The notes beneath the pieces are model-generated. The model made no database searches. It was not told the DNA's origin and saw nothing but the letters and a program-made list of their open reading frames with translations. From Deinococcus ruber (lineage in GTDB: Bacteria; Deinococcota; Deinococci; Deinococcales; Deinococcaceae), in the NCBI RefSeq assembly GCF_014648095.1, contig NZ_BMQL01000044.1, forward strand, positions 1-38,966: a DNA stretch of 38,966 nucleotides. Reading direction: 5' to 3'. Each line of letters starts with the position of its first letter. The stretch's first letter is position 1. Position numbers and translations under genes: made by a program. This document shows positions 1 to 7,897 of this stretch, piece by piece.

Positions 1-478
1 TTCGAAGTCGGCTGGACGCTCGTTTTGCGCCCACTCTCATAAAATTTGTCAGGCCATCAGCAGTATAATCTTTTAATTTTTGATTATGCGGTCCTATTCT
101 AATATATTCAGAATCGTCAAATGATGTTGGCATGTTTCTTACGGAAGGAATTTCAAGTATGACGAAGCTCTTACCTTCTTCATAATATCTATGAAATTTT
201 ATTTGTATTCTCGGTGAAACTTTTCTTATCAGCCAATTTTCAAGACTTTCGTTACCCACTTTCAATTTTAACGGATCAACCGTAGTCCCGATTCTATTTA
301 AAGTGGAATTTTCAATCCCCCATATCAAATACCCAAACGGCTTTCCATGATAGGCTGCCGAATTTGACAAAGAGGAGATATATTCACCTATCCTATTTGG
401 ATCATTATTATTTACTTTAAATTCCAGCCACTCAAGCTCTTCTTGCAAGCTAAGTAGCCAATTGAATAATTCCGACAT
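1..478 (-). CDS. Schlafen/AlbA_2-type nucleic-acid-binding protein, 3' part outside window
   Basis: I read this partial gene directly from the minus strand. It starts at the ATG at 478-476 and stays open to base 1 (159 codons). The N-terminus (MSELFNWLLSLQEELEWLEF, then K) and later pieces GEYISSLSNSAA, YLIWGIEN, KVGNESLENWL and YIRIGPHNQKLKDY match the AlbA_2/Schlafen divergent domain of bacterial proteins related to COG2865, as I remember the family. Such proteins bind nucleic acid and are often accessory or defence-associated; no function can be assigned here. It lies 28 nt downstream of nrdJ on the same strand. Base composition is strikingly AT-rich against the GC-rich rest, suggesting horizontal acquisition. 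After KLKDY, where the family usually continues with a PEKE-like stretch, the resemblance stops, and the last ~35 bases become GC-rich, so the gene may be interrupted or frameshifted near the window edge. Confidence 0.7.
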   Translation of the reverse strand, partial: MSELFNWLLSLQEELEWLEFKVNNNDPNRIGEYISSLSNSAAYHGKPFGYLIWGIENSTLNRIGTTVDPLKLKVGNESLENWLIRKVSPRIQIKFHRYYEEGKSFVILEIPSVRNMPTSFDDSEYIRIGPHNQKLKDYTADGLTNFMRVGAKRASSRLR

Positions 479-506
479 CCTATTTGATTGCATATATACC
501 ATCACC

Positions 507-3500
507 TTACCCGCACTTGCTATACCCGCACGCCCGGCACTTCAAGCAGCCTTCCTCACGGATAATGGCCCTCTCTTCGCACACTGGGCACTTCTCGCCT
601 GCCATGTTGTCCACACTGACACCATGAGCCTGTGCCTCGGCGGGTGTGGCCTCAAATGTGTCGCTGCCGCCCGCCATCACGGGAAGCTTCTGCGCCTCGC
701 TGTCGTGAGCGAAGGTTTCCAGCGCCACGGCGATCAGGTCGGCCTTGCTGCCCACCAGTCGCCCGTTGTAGCTGCCGTACAGCCCGCCGCTCAGCCCGCG
801 CAGTGTCTTGATGATCGCGCTCGCTGGAACGCCGTGCTGAAGTGCGATGCTCACCACGCGCCCGAGTGCCTCGCTGTCGGCGTTGGCCTCGTCTCCGGCA
901 CGCCCCGAAATCACCATCACTTCTACGGGCTTGGCATCCAGGCAGTTCACCGTGACCAGGAAGCTGCGGCGCTGGCCCGAAGTGGGGTCGGTCAGTTTCA
1001 CCATGTCGGTCACGCCGTGCAGCCGTCCGGGGCGCTGATAAAGCGGCTGGCCGGGCTGAGGCTGGGCAGCGGGGCGCGGGGCGGGCGCTGGGGCAGGAGC
1101 GCTGACGGGTTCCGGCGCGGCGGCCTCGCCCATGACCTCGGCGGCGGCTTCGGCAGCAGGTTCCACCTCATCGGCCTTCTTCTTGCTGGTCGAAAGCACC
1201 TGAAACTGTCTGCTGCCGTCGCGGTAGACGGTAATCCCCTTGCAGCCGGTACGGTACGCCTCGCTGTAAGCGTCCTCGATTTCCTGCACGGTGGCGCTGT
1301 TGGGCAGATTGATCGTCTTGCTCAGGCTGTTGGCGGCGTACCCGTCGGCATCGAAGGCCTGCTGCACCACGCCCTGCATGCGGACATGGTCGAGCGGGGC
1401 GATGTCGTGGGCGCACACGAACACCTGCTGCAAGGCGGCGGGAATAAAGCTCAGACCCACCACGCTGCCGTGGTTCTCGCTCACAGCCTGCGTCACCTTG
1501 TCCCAGTTCCATGCCCCCTTGCCGTCGTCCATATTGGCAGCGGGCGGATAACTCTCCAGCAGTTCCACGAACAGCGGGGCCAGCAGGGCGCGGTACTCGC
1601 TGCCGATCTTGCGCCAGATAAACGGGCTGAACACTGGCTCGATGCCGCTCGACACGCCCATCAGCATGCTGGTGGTTCCGGTCGGGGCAACGGTCAGCAC
1701 CGCCACGTTTCGCCGGGGCGCGTGCGGCATCTGGGCGGCGTGGCGCTCGTACACCGGGTACACGCCGCGCTCTTTCCCGAGTCGCTCGCTCTCGGCAATC
1801 GCCTCCTGGCGCAGCACCCCCATGATCTCGAAGATCGCGTCGCGGCCCGCCTGCGAGTCGTAGCGCAGCCCCATCTTGATAAGGGCGTCGGCCAGTCCCA
1901 TCACGCCCAAACCCAGGCGGCGCAGGTCGTGGCTGGCGCTGCGGTTGTCTTCCAGCGCAAACACATTCACGTCCAGCACGTCATCCAGAAAGCGGATACA
2001 CGTGCGAACATCGGCACGGAAGCTCTGGAAATCGAACGCACTCTGCTCGACATACGCGGCCAGATTGATGGCCCCCAGATCGCAGGGTTCACCAACCGTC
2101 AGCGGAATCTCGCCGCAATTATGAGCCAAGATACAATTGGCATCGAAGGCATGAATCGTCTCGACCGTCACGTCGTAGACCGCTTCTTCCCCGTCCGGCT
2201 CGATGCTCACAATTTCATCGCTGAAGCGCTCCCGGTTGAGCGTGCGGGCATAGGTGTTCAGCCGCTCGGCCAGCAGTTCCGCCTTACGAACGTTCCTGAA
2301 ACCCACCACATCGGCAAAGACCTGCAAGTTGCTGCCACTGATGACCAGTTCATGCTGCGCCTTCACGTCGCAGTCGCTCAACCCACCTTTCCCGTCGGGG
2401 AGAGCGCGAACAGCAGCGGGGCGACGGTCGGGATAGACGGTACTCAGAATGCCCAGACGCGACAGCATCCGCTGAGCACGCTGAAGCAGCAGACGGTCAG
2501 ACTGGGCCAGTCGCACGCTGACACCCTTGGACTGACTCCCCTGCACGCTGCCGTCAGCGTCGAAAAGGCCCTGGAGAACGCCCCGGTAAAACTCGTAGCC
2601 TCCCTGCTCGGTCTCGTCGGTCAGGGTCTTGCGTCCGTACACCACGCCATACTTCGCGGCGAGTTCGGCCAGCGCTTCACTGCTCAACCGAATGCGGTTC
2701 CTGCTCTCGTCGCTGCTTCGCCAGAGCTTTTTGACAGCGCCCAGCGCCCGCAGTTGCGTTTCGGCCAGATCAGCCAGCTCGCCACGTTCCGCGCCCCAGA
2801 ATTCCAGAGCGGCCATCGGGCGGGCCTTGTCGGTGAGAAAGGTTCCGTCTCCAATCAGACTGCCCAGCAACCAGCCCTCGGTATGGTTGCCGTGTCCAGC
2901 CCACCCCTTCACCTCTCGGTGGTCGTTTAGCAGAATGCGCTCGCCCGCCTTCAGGGTTCCGGTTTCAGTCCACTCGGTCTGCTGTACGTCGCGGGTCTGG
3001 CGAGTCACTTTCATCAGCTTGTGGTTGGCCGTCAGTCGCAGCTCGTACCCACGCCGGGTGCGAAGTTTCAGCACCGGTTTGACGCCGGTCAGCCAGAATC
3101 CGCCCCGCGCATCATAGGTCTGTCCGTTCACCACCCCACAGAAATCCTTGCCGATCAGATGCGATACCCGGCGTGCCCCCATCGCGGTGCTCACCCAGGT
3201 ATCGCCCGTCACACACGGATTCGTACTCCTGATCTGATAGCGCTCACCCAGATCCTTGAGGGCGCTGAATTCATTGATACGGTCTACGAAAATCAGACCC
3301 GGTTCGCCGGTGCTCCAGGCGTGCCGGGCGATCTCGCGCCACAGCCACGCGGCGGGAATGGCGGGCTGCCCGGCCTGAAGATACGTCGGTACGCCCCGCG
3401 CTCCATCCTCGCTGCGCTCTGGCAGTTCGGGCCACTGCCCCGCGTAGTCACCGCTCTGCTGGGCCAGATAGTACTTGCCCGGCACGTCCTGCGCCTGAAT

Positions 3501-4595
3501 CGGCCACAGCCCGCCCGCCTGAAGGCTGTCCCAGAACGCGCTCGTGACCAGAATGCTGATATTGAAGGTCGAGATGTCGCCCTCTGCCGCTTCCCGGTCG
3601 AGGTCTTTGGCGGTCAGGAAATCCAGCACATCCGGGTGAGACACGCTGATGGTCGCCATCCCAGCGCCACGCCGAGTTCCACCCTGTCTTACCACCCGCA
3701 GCACGGGCGAGTACACGAAGCGCAGCGTATTGATGGGGCCGCTGTGCTCTGCGCCCCGGTTGGCCCACTCCAGAAAGTTGTCGAAGATTTCCAGCAGGAA
3801 GCTGACCGGGCCGCTGCTGGTGCCGCCCGACCCCTTGATCGGTGCGCCCTCGGGCCGCATGCCACTCAGATCGATGCGCGGTTCCAGCCCCAGTTTGGCG
3901 TGCTCGGCCACCTGCCGCGCCGCGTCGATGATGCCGCCCATATCGTCCTGCACGCGCTCGACACCCTGCGGCAGACTGCGAACGATCTGCACGCCGTTCT
4001 GCCGCGCCAGCACCACCAGTTCCGGCGAGACGGCCTGTCCGTAAATCACCCGCGTCCAGTTCCGCACCATCACCGGCTGTTTGTCGCCGTCGGGCTGGGT
4101 TGGCGGGCGCATCATGCCCAGCGTGAAATCCTCGATGTCCGGGTGGGCGGCACTCATGTACACCCAGCCGCGCACGCCCGCATCCGAGCGGCTGCTTTCG
4201 GCACGCGGCTGGTACACATCCAGATTCACGCCGTTGCCGCCGCCCACCTTCGTCACCAGGGCCAGCTTCTTCGCCACCTCCATCACGCCCTCAAAGCTGC
4301 TGGGGTCGTGCTCGGTGGCCCCCTGCACGAAGCAGTTGAGAACGTTGCCGTGCTGCGTGCCCGCTCCCGCCATCACGCGCCCACCGGGGCAGAATTTCTT
4401 GCCCGCCATCAGGTCGTAGTAGCGCTGCGCCCACGCGAGCCGCGCCTCGGGGGCTTCGGCAGCAGCCACCCAGTCGGCCACCCGCCGGAACAGCCCGCTC
4501 AGGTCGCCGTCTCCCGGCTGAAAGTACTGGCGCTTGGCGATGTGCTGAGCGTTCTCGTCAAAGTTCTGAAGTGCAGACGTGGGCAGGGTGGTCAT
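507..4595 (-). CDS. nrdJ: Adenosylcobalamin-dependent (class II) ribonucleotide reductase with intein
   Basis: Reduces ribonucleotides to deoxyribonucleotides in the cytoplasm using a B12-generated thiyl radical. The precursor is 1362 aa: 996 aa of reductase plus a 366-aa intein at residues 461-826. Visible reductase features are Cys88 in GNVLNCFVQG (first redox cysteine), the finger-loop site STNP|CGEIPL that carries the radical cysteine (Cys827 of the precursor) and Glu829, and then CDLGAINL. A TSCPD-type domain follows near the C-terminus (from about PGRLHGVTDMVKL), and the protein ends in a zinc-ribbon tail (CPVC...CLKCRACGYSKCG), both typical of class II NrdJ. I chose the ATG at 4595 rather than 4655 because AGGAG lies 4 nt upstream and MTTLPTSALQNF begins like the family. 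Stop TAA 509-507. A candidate NrdR-type operator lies about 200 bp upstream. Confidence 0.95.
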   Translation of the reverse strand: MTTLPTSALQNFDENAQHIAKRQYFQPGDGDLSGLFRRVADWVAAAEAPEARLAWAQRYYDLMAGKKFCPGGRVMAGAGTQHGNVLNCFVQGATEHDPSSFEGVMEVAKKLALVTKVGGGNGVNLDVYQPRAESSRSDAGVRGWVYMSAAHPDIEDFTLGMMRPPTQPDGDKQPVMVRNWTRVIYGQAVSPELVVLARQNGVQIVRSLPQGVERVQDDMGGIIDAARQVAEHAKLGLEPRIDLSGMRPEGAPIKGSGGTSSGPVSFLLEIFDNFLEWANRGAEHSGPINTLRFVYSPVLRVVRQGGTRRGAGMATISVSHPDVLDFLTAKDLDREAAEGDISTFNISILVTSAFWDSLQAGGLWPIQAQDVPGKYYLAQQSGDYAGQWPELPERSEDGARGVPTYLQAGQPAIPAAWLWREIARHAWSTGEPGLIFVDRINEFSALKDLGERYQIRSTNPCVTGDTWVSTAMGARRVSHLIGKDFCGVVNGQTYDARGGFWLTGVKPVLKLRTRRGYELRLTANHKLMKVTRQTRDVQQTEWTETGTLKAGERILLNDHREVKGWAGHGNHTEGWLLGSLIGDGTFLTDKARPMAALEFWGAERGELADLAETQLRALGAVKKLWRSSDESRNRIRLSSEALAELAAKYGVVYGRKTLTDETEQGGYEFYRGVLQGLFDADGSVQGSQSKGVSVRLAQSDRLLLQRAQRMLSRLGILSTVYPDRRPAAVRALPDGKGGLSDCDVKAQHELVISGSNLQVFADVVGFRNVRKAELLAERLNTYARTLNRERFSDEIVSIEPDGEEAVYDVTVETIHAFDANCILAHNCGEIPLTVGEPCDLGAINLAAYVEQSAFDFQSFRADVRTCIRFLDDVLDVNVFALEDNRSASHDLRRLGLGVMGLADALIKMGLRYDSQAGRDAIFEIMGVLRQEAIAESERLGKERGVYPVYERHAAQMPHAPRRNVAVLTVAPTGTTSMLMGVSSGIEPVFSPFIWRKIGSEYRALLAPLFVELLESYPPAANMDDGKGAWNWDKVTQAVSENHGSVVGLSFIPAALQQVFVCAHDIAPLDHVRMQGVVQQAFDADGYAANSLSKTINLPNSATVQEIEDAYSEAYRTGCKGITVYRDGSRQFQVLSTSKKKADEVEPAAEAAAEVMGEAAAPEPVSAPAPAPAPRPAAQPQPGQPLYQRPGRLHGVTDMVKLTDPTSGQRRSFLVTVNCLDAKPVEVMVISGRAGDEANADSEALGRVVSIALQHGVPASAIIKTLRGLSGGLYGSYNGRLVGSKADLIAVALETFAHDSEAQKLPVMAGGSDTFEATPAEAQAHGVSVDNMAGEKCPVCEERAIIREEGCLKCRACGYSKCG
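2118..3215 (-). other. Intein with LAGLIDADG homing endonuclease inside nrdJ
   Basis: In-frame insertion of 366 codons, precursor residues 461-826. It begins with Cys in CVTGDTWV (splicing block A) and has a block B TxxH motif (LTANHKL). Two LAGLIDADG-like helices, WLLGSLIGDGTF and VLQGLFDADGSV, mark a DOD-class homing endonuclease. It ends with block F (VYDVTVETIHAFDA...) and the terminal AHN, followed by +1 Cys. Removing it restores the conserved extein sequence STNPCGEIPL. Because the +1 residue is the radical cysteine of the reductase, the unspliced protein should be inactive. Both endonuclease motifs keep their acidic residues and the frame is intact, so splicing and homing activity both look possible. 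Inteins at this reductase site are known in other bacteria and archaea. Confidence 0.95.
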
Positions 4596-4975
4596 AGGAC
4601 TCCTGTGCAGCACGCCCAAACGACGCGCTGAGACATGAAAGCGTGCGCCCCGCACCCGGAAGGCACGGCGCAGACAAACAGCAGCAGATAAAGAGCAGAG
4701 GCAACCGACACAGAGGAACAGCAGAGACGAAGAGTGCAGAGAGGCAACTCGGCTGAAGAGCAGAGAACGCCTGCCAACTTGGTGGCTGCATGGTACTACA
4801 TCCTGTACCGGGTCTCAATCAATGTACTACATATGACCGTATCGGCCACTCGTTCAGGAGGATGGAGGTGTCTTTATTACAGCACGCCCAAGCAGGCAGG
4901 TACAGTGCAAACGGCAGGCCAATCGCGTCCAAACTGGACGGTCTGGAAGCGTGGGCCAGGTGACAGAATGCACCC
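4596..4975. other. Divergent intergenic region nrdJ / EamA gene
   Basis: 380 bases without a convincing gene. The half next to nrdJ (about 4680-4765) is low-complexity purine-rich sequence with repeated CAGAG words. The middle holds two copies of GTACTACAT, annotated separately. The right end carries CAGAAT six bases before the EamA start, a possible leaderless -10. I see no riboswitch or RNA gene here. Confidence 0.7.
4793..4832 (-). promoter_or_regulatory. Candidate tandem NrdR-type operator upstream of nrdJ
   Basis: Two exact copies of GTACTACAT lie at 4793-4801 and 4824-4832, offset by 31 bp (three helical turns). On the minus strand each reads ATGTAGTAC, sharing the AT-TAGT core of the NrdR box consensus (acaCwAtATaTwGtgt); I count about 8 of 13 core positions in each. 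Paired NrdR boxes three turns apart upstream of reductase genes are an established arrangement. A weak minus-strand promoter (TTGATT, RC of 4817-4822, 17-18 bp from GTAGTA/TAGTAC) would overlap the proximal copy. The match is partial and the distance to the nrdJ start (about 200 bp) is long, so this is a hypothesis. Confidence 0.35.
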
Positions 4976-5899
4976 ATGCCTCTGCGTGCCTTCCTGCTGG
5001 CCCTCTTCGTCACCTTCATCTGGGGGGTGAATTTCGTGGTCATCAAGCTGAGCGTGGACGGTGCGCCCCCGCTGCTGGTGGCGGCGCTGCGCTTCACACT
5101 GGCGGCGCTGCCCGCTGTGTTCTTCGTCCGGCGACCCGCCGTGCCGCTGAAGCTGCTGGTCGGGTATGGCCTGACGGTGGGCGTGGTGCAGTTCGGGTTG
5201 CTGTATGTGGCGGTGCATCTTGGCCTGAGCGCCGGACTCGCCTCGCTCCTGATGCAGATGCAGGCGTTTCTGACCGCGCTGCTGAGTGCGTGGCTGCTGA
5301 AAGAACGGCTGCTGCCCAACCAGATCGCCGGAATGGGCCTGGCGTTCGTGGGCATGGCATTGATCGGCGCGAGCGGCTCGCACCAGGGCGGCGTCCTGAG
5401 CTTCGGGCTGGTGCTGCTGGCCGCGCTCGGCTGGGCCTTCAGCAATTTGCAGGTGCGGCAGGCGGGCGGGGCCGACGTGATCGGGTTGGTGGTGTGGTCG
5501 TCGCTGGTGTCGCCGCTGCCCCTGCTGCTGGGGTCGGGCCTGCTGTCGGGCTGGGGGCCGACGCTGCACGCCCTGACGCACGGCAGCCTCGGCTTCTGGG
5601 GCGGCGTGGCCTTCATGGGGTATTTCAATACGGTGCTGGGCTTCGGACTATGGAGCCGCCTGATTCAGCAGTACGGCGCAGCGCGGGTCGCGCCCCTGTC
5701 GCTGATGGTGCCGGTCTTCGGCCTGCTGTCCAGCGCCCTGTACTTCCACGAAACATTCCCGGCCCTGAAAGTCGCGGCGGCGCTGCTGGTGTTCGCCGGG
5801 CTGCTGCTGCACGTCTTCGGGGGGCGCTGGCTGGGCAATCAGTACGAATTCCGGTTGAACAGTTCTGAAAGAACTGCGAAACCCGATCAGAGGGAGTAA
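4976..5899 (+). CDS. EamA/DMT-family membrane exporter
   Basis: 307-aa integral membrane protein built of ten hydrophobic helices in two homologous EamA halves. It opens with MPLRAFLLALFVTFIWGVNF, in which WGxNF is the family's signature in helix 1, and the second half begins near LAALGWAFSNLQV. The family exports small metabolites, with the O-acetylserine/cysteine exporter EamA as the model. The actual substrate cannot be read from sequence. CAGAAT sits six bases before the ATG, matching the leaderless spacing seen elsewhere in the window; an AGGTGA stretch about 10 nt upstream is a poor ribosome binding site. The gene is transcribed away from nrdJ and converges on the nucleotidyltransferase gene, with a nested inverted repeat between them. 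A short charged tail follows the last helix. Confidence 0.88.
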   Translation: MPLRAFLLALFVTFIWGVNFVVIKLSVDGAPPLLVAALRFTLAALPAVFFVRRPAVPLKLLVGYGLTVGVVQFGLLYVAVHLGLSAGLASLLMQMQAFLTALLSAWLLKERLLPNQIAGMGLAFVGMALIGASGSHQGGVLSFGLVLLAALGWAFSNLQVRQAGGADVIGLVVWSSLVSPLPLLLGSGLLSGWGPTLHALTHGSLGFWGGVAFMGYFNTVLGFGLWSRLIQQYGAARVAPLSLMVPVFGLLSSALYFHETFPALKVAAALLVFAGLLLHVFGGRWLGNQYEFRLNSSERTAKPDQRE

Positions 5900-5906
5900 G
5901 AAAAAG

Positions 5907-5976
5907 TACGGATTCCAGAATGGAGTTAGCCTCCGGCGTTTTTTCGGAGGATAACGGCATGGGGCCGGAATCCGTA
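5907..5976. repeat. Nested inverted repeat, probable bidirectional terminator or small dispersed repeat
   Basis: Outer arms TACGGATTCC (5907-5916) and GGAATCCGTA (5967-5976) are perfect 10-bp complements. They enclose an inner hairpin, CCTCCG (5930-5935) and CGGAGG (5945-5950), whose loop contains TTTTTT. It lies exactly between two convergent genes, the outer arm ending one base before the TGA of the nucleotidyltransferase gene. The position suits a terminator for both genes. The 70-bp palindromic size and ACGGATTCC arms also resemble the small intergenic repeats of Deinococcus, from memory; that identity needs a genome search. Confidence 0.6.
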
Positions 5977-6552
5977 TCAGTCGCCCTCTGCTTCTCGCAG
6001 CCAGGGCCAGCGCTCCCGGTAACTGGCGACCTTGGCGCGGTACAGCCGCCCCCCGCTGTGATCGGCATTGCGCGGATTGGGGCGCAGCACGCCCGCCGCC
6101 AGCTCTGCCAGCCCATACGGGGCATACACTTCTGAGGCGCTGGAAATGCCGACACAGGTGCAGCGCACCAGAAATTCGTCGATGCCCTGCCGCACGCTGG
6201 AAATCGGCGGCCTGGCCTGCCCGAACCTGTCTTCGAACCACAGGTGAACGCGGGCCTGATTGCGAACTTCCACGTCGGCCTTCAGATCGGCCACCAGCGC
6301 CGCCACCCGCCGGATCACGGCGTCTTCGGCGTCATAGCTGGTGTCGGGGTCGTGGTAGAACAGGTCGTAATCGCGGATATTCTCGGTGGGCGGTCGGCCC
6401 GAACGCACGTTCCAGACGGTGCCGAACAGACACCCCGCCACCAGATGCGCCTGAGGCAGCCCCAGCAGCGGCAGGCGCTCCAGCAGAGCGGCGTTCACGG
6501 GATTGAGGCGCACCAGTTCCAGAAATTCGGCGTCTTCCAGCACCCCGGTCAT
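5977..6552 (-). CDS. Nucleotidyltransferase family protein (COG3575-like)
   Basis: 191 aa. The start ATG at 6552 overlaps the stop of the upstream ferredoxin-like gene as ATGA, so the two are probably translationally coupled. GCLFGTVWN (residues 40-48) followed by DYDLFYHD (61-68) forms the G-S-like/DxD nucleotidyltransferase core of the small COG3575 family. The rest (SVRQGIDEFLVRCTCVGI, YAPYGLAELAAGVLRPNP) fits family members I recall, which have no established substrate. It is the last gene of the minus-strand run that begins with btuF. Its stop abuts the inverted repeat at 5907-5976. Whether it acts on a corrinoid or nucleotide related to B12 is unknown; only the neighbourhood suggests it. 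Confidence 0.75.
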   Translation of the reverse strand: MTGVLEDAEFLELVRLNPVNAALLERLPLLGLPQAHLVAGCLFGTVWNVRSGRPPTENIRDYDLFYHDPDTSYDAEDAVIRRVAALVADLKADVEVRNQARVHLWFEDRFGQARPPISSVRQGIDEFLVRCTCVGISSASEVYAPYGLAELAAGVLRPNPRNADHSGGRLYRAKVASYRERWPWLREAEGD

Positions 6553-6881
6553 GGGCCGTACTTCCGGTCTGTCGGCAGGTCTTCGCCCGCATGCACGGCC
6601 CGCGCCACCGCCATTCCCAGGGCGTAATCGGCGGCGGCGTACCAGCCCTCTTCCAGTTGCCCCGCCCGCTGCCGGTACACACACAGCACCGGCCCGAAGC
6701 TGCATGCCCCCAGACAGCCGCTTTCGGTCAGGCGCACGCTGCCCCCGGTCTTGAAATACGCCAGCTTTTCCCGGTCAAGGGCGTTCCAGAGCGCGGTATA
6801 CAGAAGCTGCGCCCCCCGCGCTTTGCAGTTGACATGCTGGCACACCAGCAGATGACCGGACGTTTTGAAGTAAGTAGGCAT
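6549..6881 (-). CDS. Thioredoxin-like (2Fe-2S) ferredoxin domain protein
   Basis: 110 aa. The four cluster cysteines are visible as C14 and C19 in VCQHVNCKARGAQLL and C56 and C60 in TESGCLGACSFGP, the C-x4-C...C-x3-C pattern of thioredoxin-like 2Fe-2S ferredoxins. It probably acts as a small cytoplasmic electron carrier. It lies downstream of btuD, separated by a purine-rich gap of 116 bases, and overlaps the nucleotidyltransferase gene by ATGA. A related small 2Fe-2S protein, CbiW, occurs in some cobalamin operons, so a role linked to B12 is plausible but inferred. The upstream sequence is a pyrimidine tract with no Shine-Dalgarno and no clear TANNNT, so the start at 6881 rests on family alignment (TYFKTSGHLLVC). 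Confidence 0.85.
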   Translation of the reverse strand: MPTYFKTSGHLLVCQHVNCKARGAQLLYTALWNALDREKLAYFKTGGSVRLTESGCLGACSFGPVLCVYRQRAGQLEEGWYAAADYALGMAVARAVHAGEDLPTDRKYGP

Positions 6882-6950
6882 CAGAGGGGAAGGGAGAAAT
6901 GGAAGGGTGGGAAGGAGGAACAGCCAGGAAGTGCCGCCCCAATCGGTGTT
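6882..6950. repeat. Purine-tract intergenic repeat, copy 1
   Basis: A homopurine stretch (GGGGAAGGGAG..., about 6884-6919) is followed by GGAAGTGCCGCCCCAATCGG at 6927-6946. A near-identical 20-mer, GGAAGTGCCGCGCCACTCGG, occurs at 7839-7858, also just after a purine-rich low-complexity run. This suggests a small dispersed element family inserted between genes of the B12 operon. Its function is unknown. Confidence 0.45.
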
Positions 6951-6997
6951 CTGCGTACCATACCGCGCCGCCAGCTCCAGAAATGCAGTCCCACTTC

Positions 6998-7897
6998 CTA
7001 CTTCCCTCTTCCCACTTCCGGAATCACGATCAGCCGCCCATTGTGGCGCAGCACCTCGGCCTGAAGGCCATACGCGGCGTGCAGATTGGCGGGCGTCAGC
7101 ACCTCTTCGGGGGTGCCCTGCGCCAGCACCCGCCCGGCGTGCAGCAGCAGCAGCCGGTCTGCCTGCGCCGCCAGCGTCAGATCGTGCAGCACCGCCACCA
7201 CACCCATGCCGCCCGCCGCCTCGGTGTTCAGCGCGGTCAGCAGGTCGGCGGCGTAGCCCAGATCAAGGTGGTTGGTGGGTTCGTCGAGCATCAGAAACTG
7301 CGGGTCGGCGGCCAGCGCCCGTGCCAGTGACACCCGCTGCCGCTCTCCCCCCGACAGCGACTGCACCGGACGCTCGGCAAACTGCTCGGTGTCGGTGCGC
7401 CGCAGCGCCTGCGTCACGGCGTCCTCGTCGGCCTGCGCCCAGCCACCCAGCGGCAACAGCCCCCACAGCCAACCGCCCGCACCGCGCCCCAGCGCCACCA
7501 CGTCGCGCACGAGTGCTCCTTCGGGCAGTGCCTCGCCCTGCGCCAGATACGCCAGCTTGGCGGCCCGCTCGCGCCGAGTCCAGGCCGCCAGCGGTCGCCC
7601 GTCCAGCCGCACCTCGCCGCTGGTGGGCACGTCCAGCCCCAGCAGTGCCCGCATCAGGGTCGATTTGCCAGCGCCGTTCGGCCCGATGATCGCGCTGAGC
7701 TGCCCCGCCGGAAATTCGGCGCTGACGTTCTGCACGGCCAGCAGCGAGCCTGCCTTCACACTGAGGTCGTGGCAGGAAAGCAGGGCAGGGGGATGGGTGA
7801 TGGGGGGAAGGTGATGCGTAATGGGTGATGCGTGATGCGGAAGTGCCGCGCCACTCGGTTGCTCATCCCTGTCCGCTCGCCCTTCATCCCCTGTCAT
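6998..7897 (-). CDS. btuD: Cobalamin ABC transporter ATPase (BtuD/FecE family)
   Basis: Cytoplasmic ATPase subunit, 299 aa from the ATG at 7897. Walker A is GPNGAGKST, the signature is LSGGERQR, Walker B is FLMLDEPTNHLD, and the H-loop lies in VLHDL. The FecE/BtuD family covers iron-siderophore, heme and B12 importers; I choose B12 because the operon begins with a cobalamin riboswitch. The start is uncertain. ATG 7897 has AGGGGA just upstream, but the first ~38 codons are low-complexity (repeated HHASPITHHLPPITHPP-like text from a tandem ATGGGTGATG region), and family homology begins only at LLSCHDLSV, which has no ATG. The last codons (GRGK) also run through a purine repeat. Its partners are btuC upstream and btuF. 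Confidence 0.85.
   Translation of the reverse strand: MTGDEGRADRDEQPSGAALPHHASPITHHLPPITHPPALLSCHDLSVKAGSLLAVQNVSAEFPAGQLSAIIGPNGAGKSTLMRALLGLDVPTSGEVRLDGRPLAAWTRRERAAKLAYLAQGEALPEGALVRDVVALGRGAGGWLWGLLPLGGWAQADEDAVTQALRRTDTEQFAERPVQSLSGGERQRVSLARALAADPQFLMLDEPTNHLDLGYAADLLTALNTEAAGGMGVVAVLHDLTLAAQADRLLLLHAGRVLAQGTPEEVLTPANLHAAYGLQAEVLRHNGRLIVIPEVGRGK
7797..7858. repeat. Low-complexity ATGGGTGATG run with purine-tract repeat, copy 2
   Basis: Short imperfect tandem units of GATGGGTGATG/GATGCGTGATG type lead into GGAAGTGCCGCGCCACTCGG (7839-7858), the partner of the 20-mer at 6927-6946. A complementary CATCACCCATCACGCATC-like stretch lies at about 7945-7972. The run overlaps the predicted N-terminus of btuD. 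Confidence 0.5.

Noticed and set aside
462..2930. Long plus-strand ORF opposite nrdJ (822 codons)
   Set aside because: It is antisense to a clearly conserved reductase, has a Gln/His/Arg-rich composition typical of GC-rich shadow frames, and shows no family motif.
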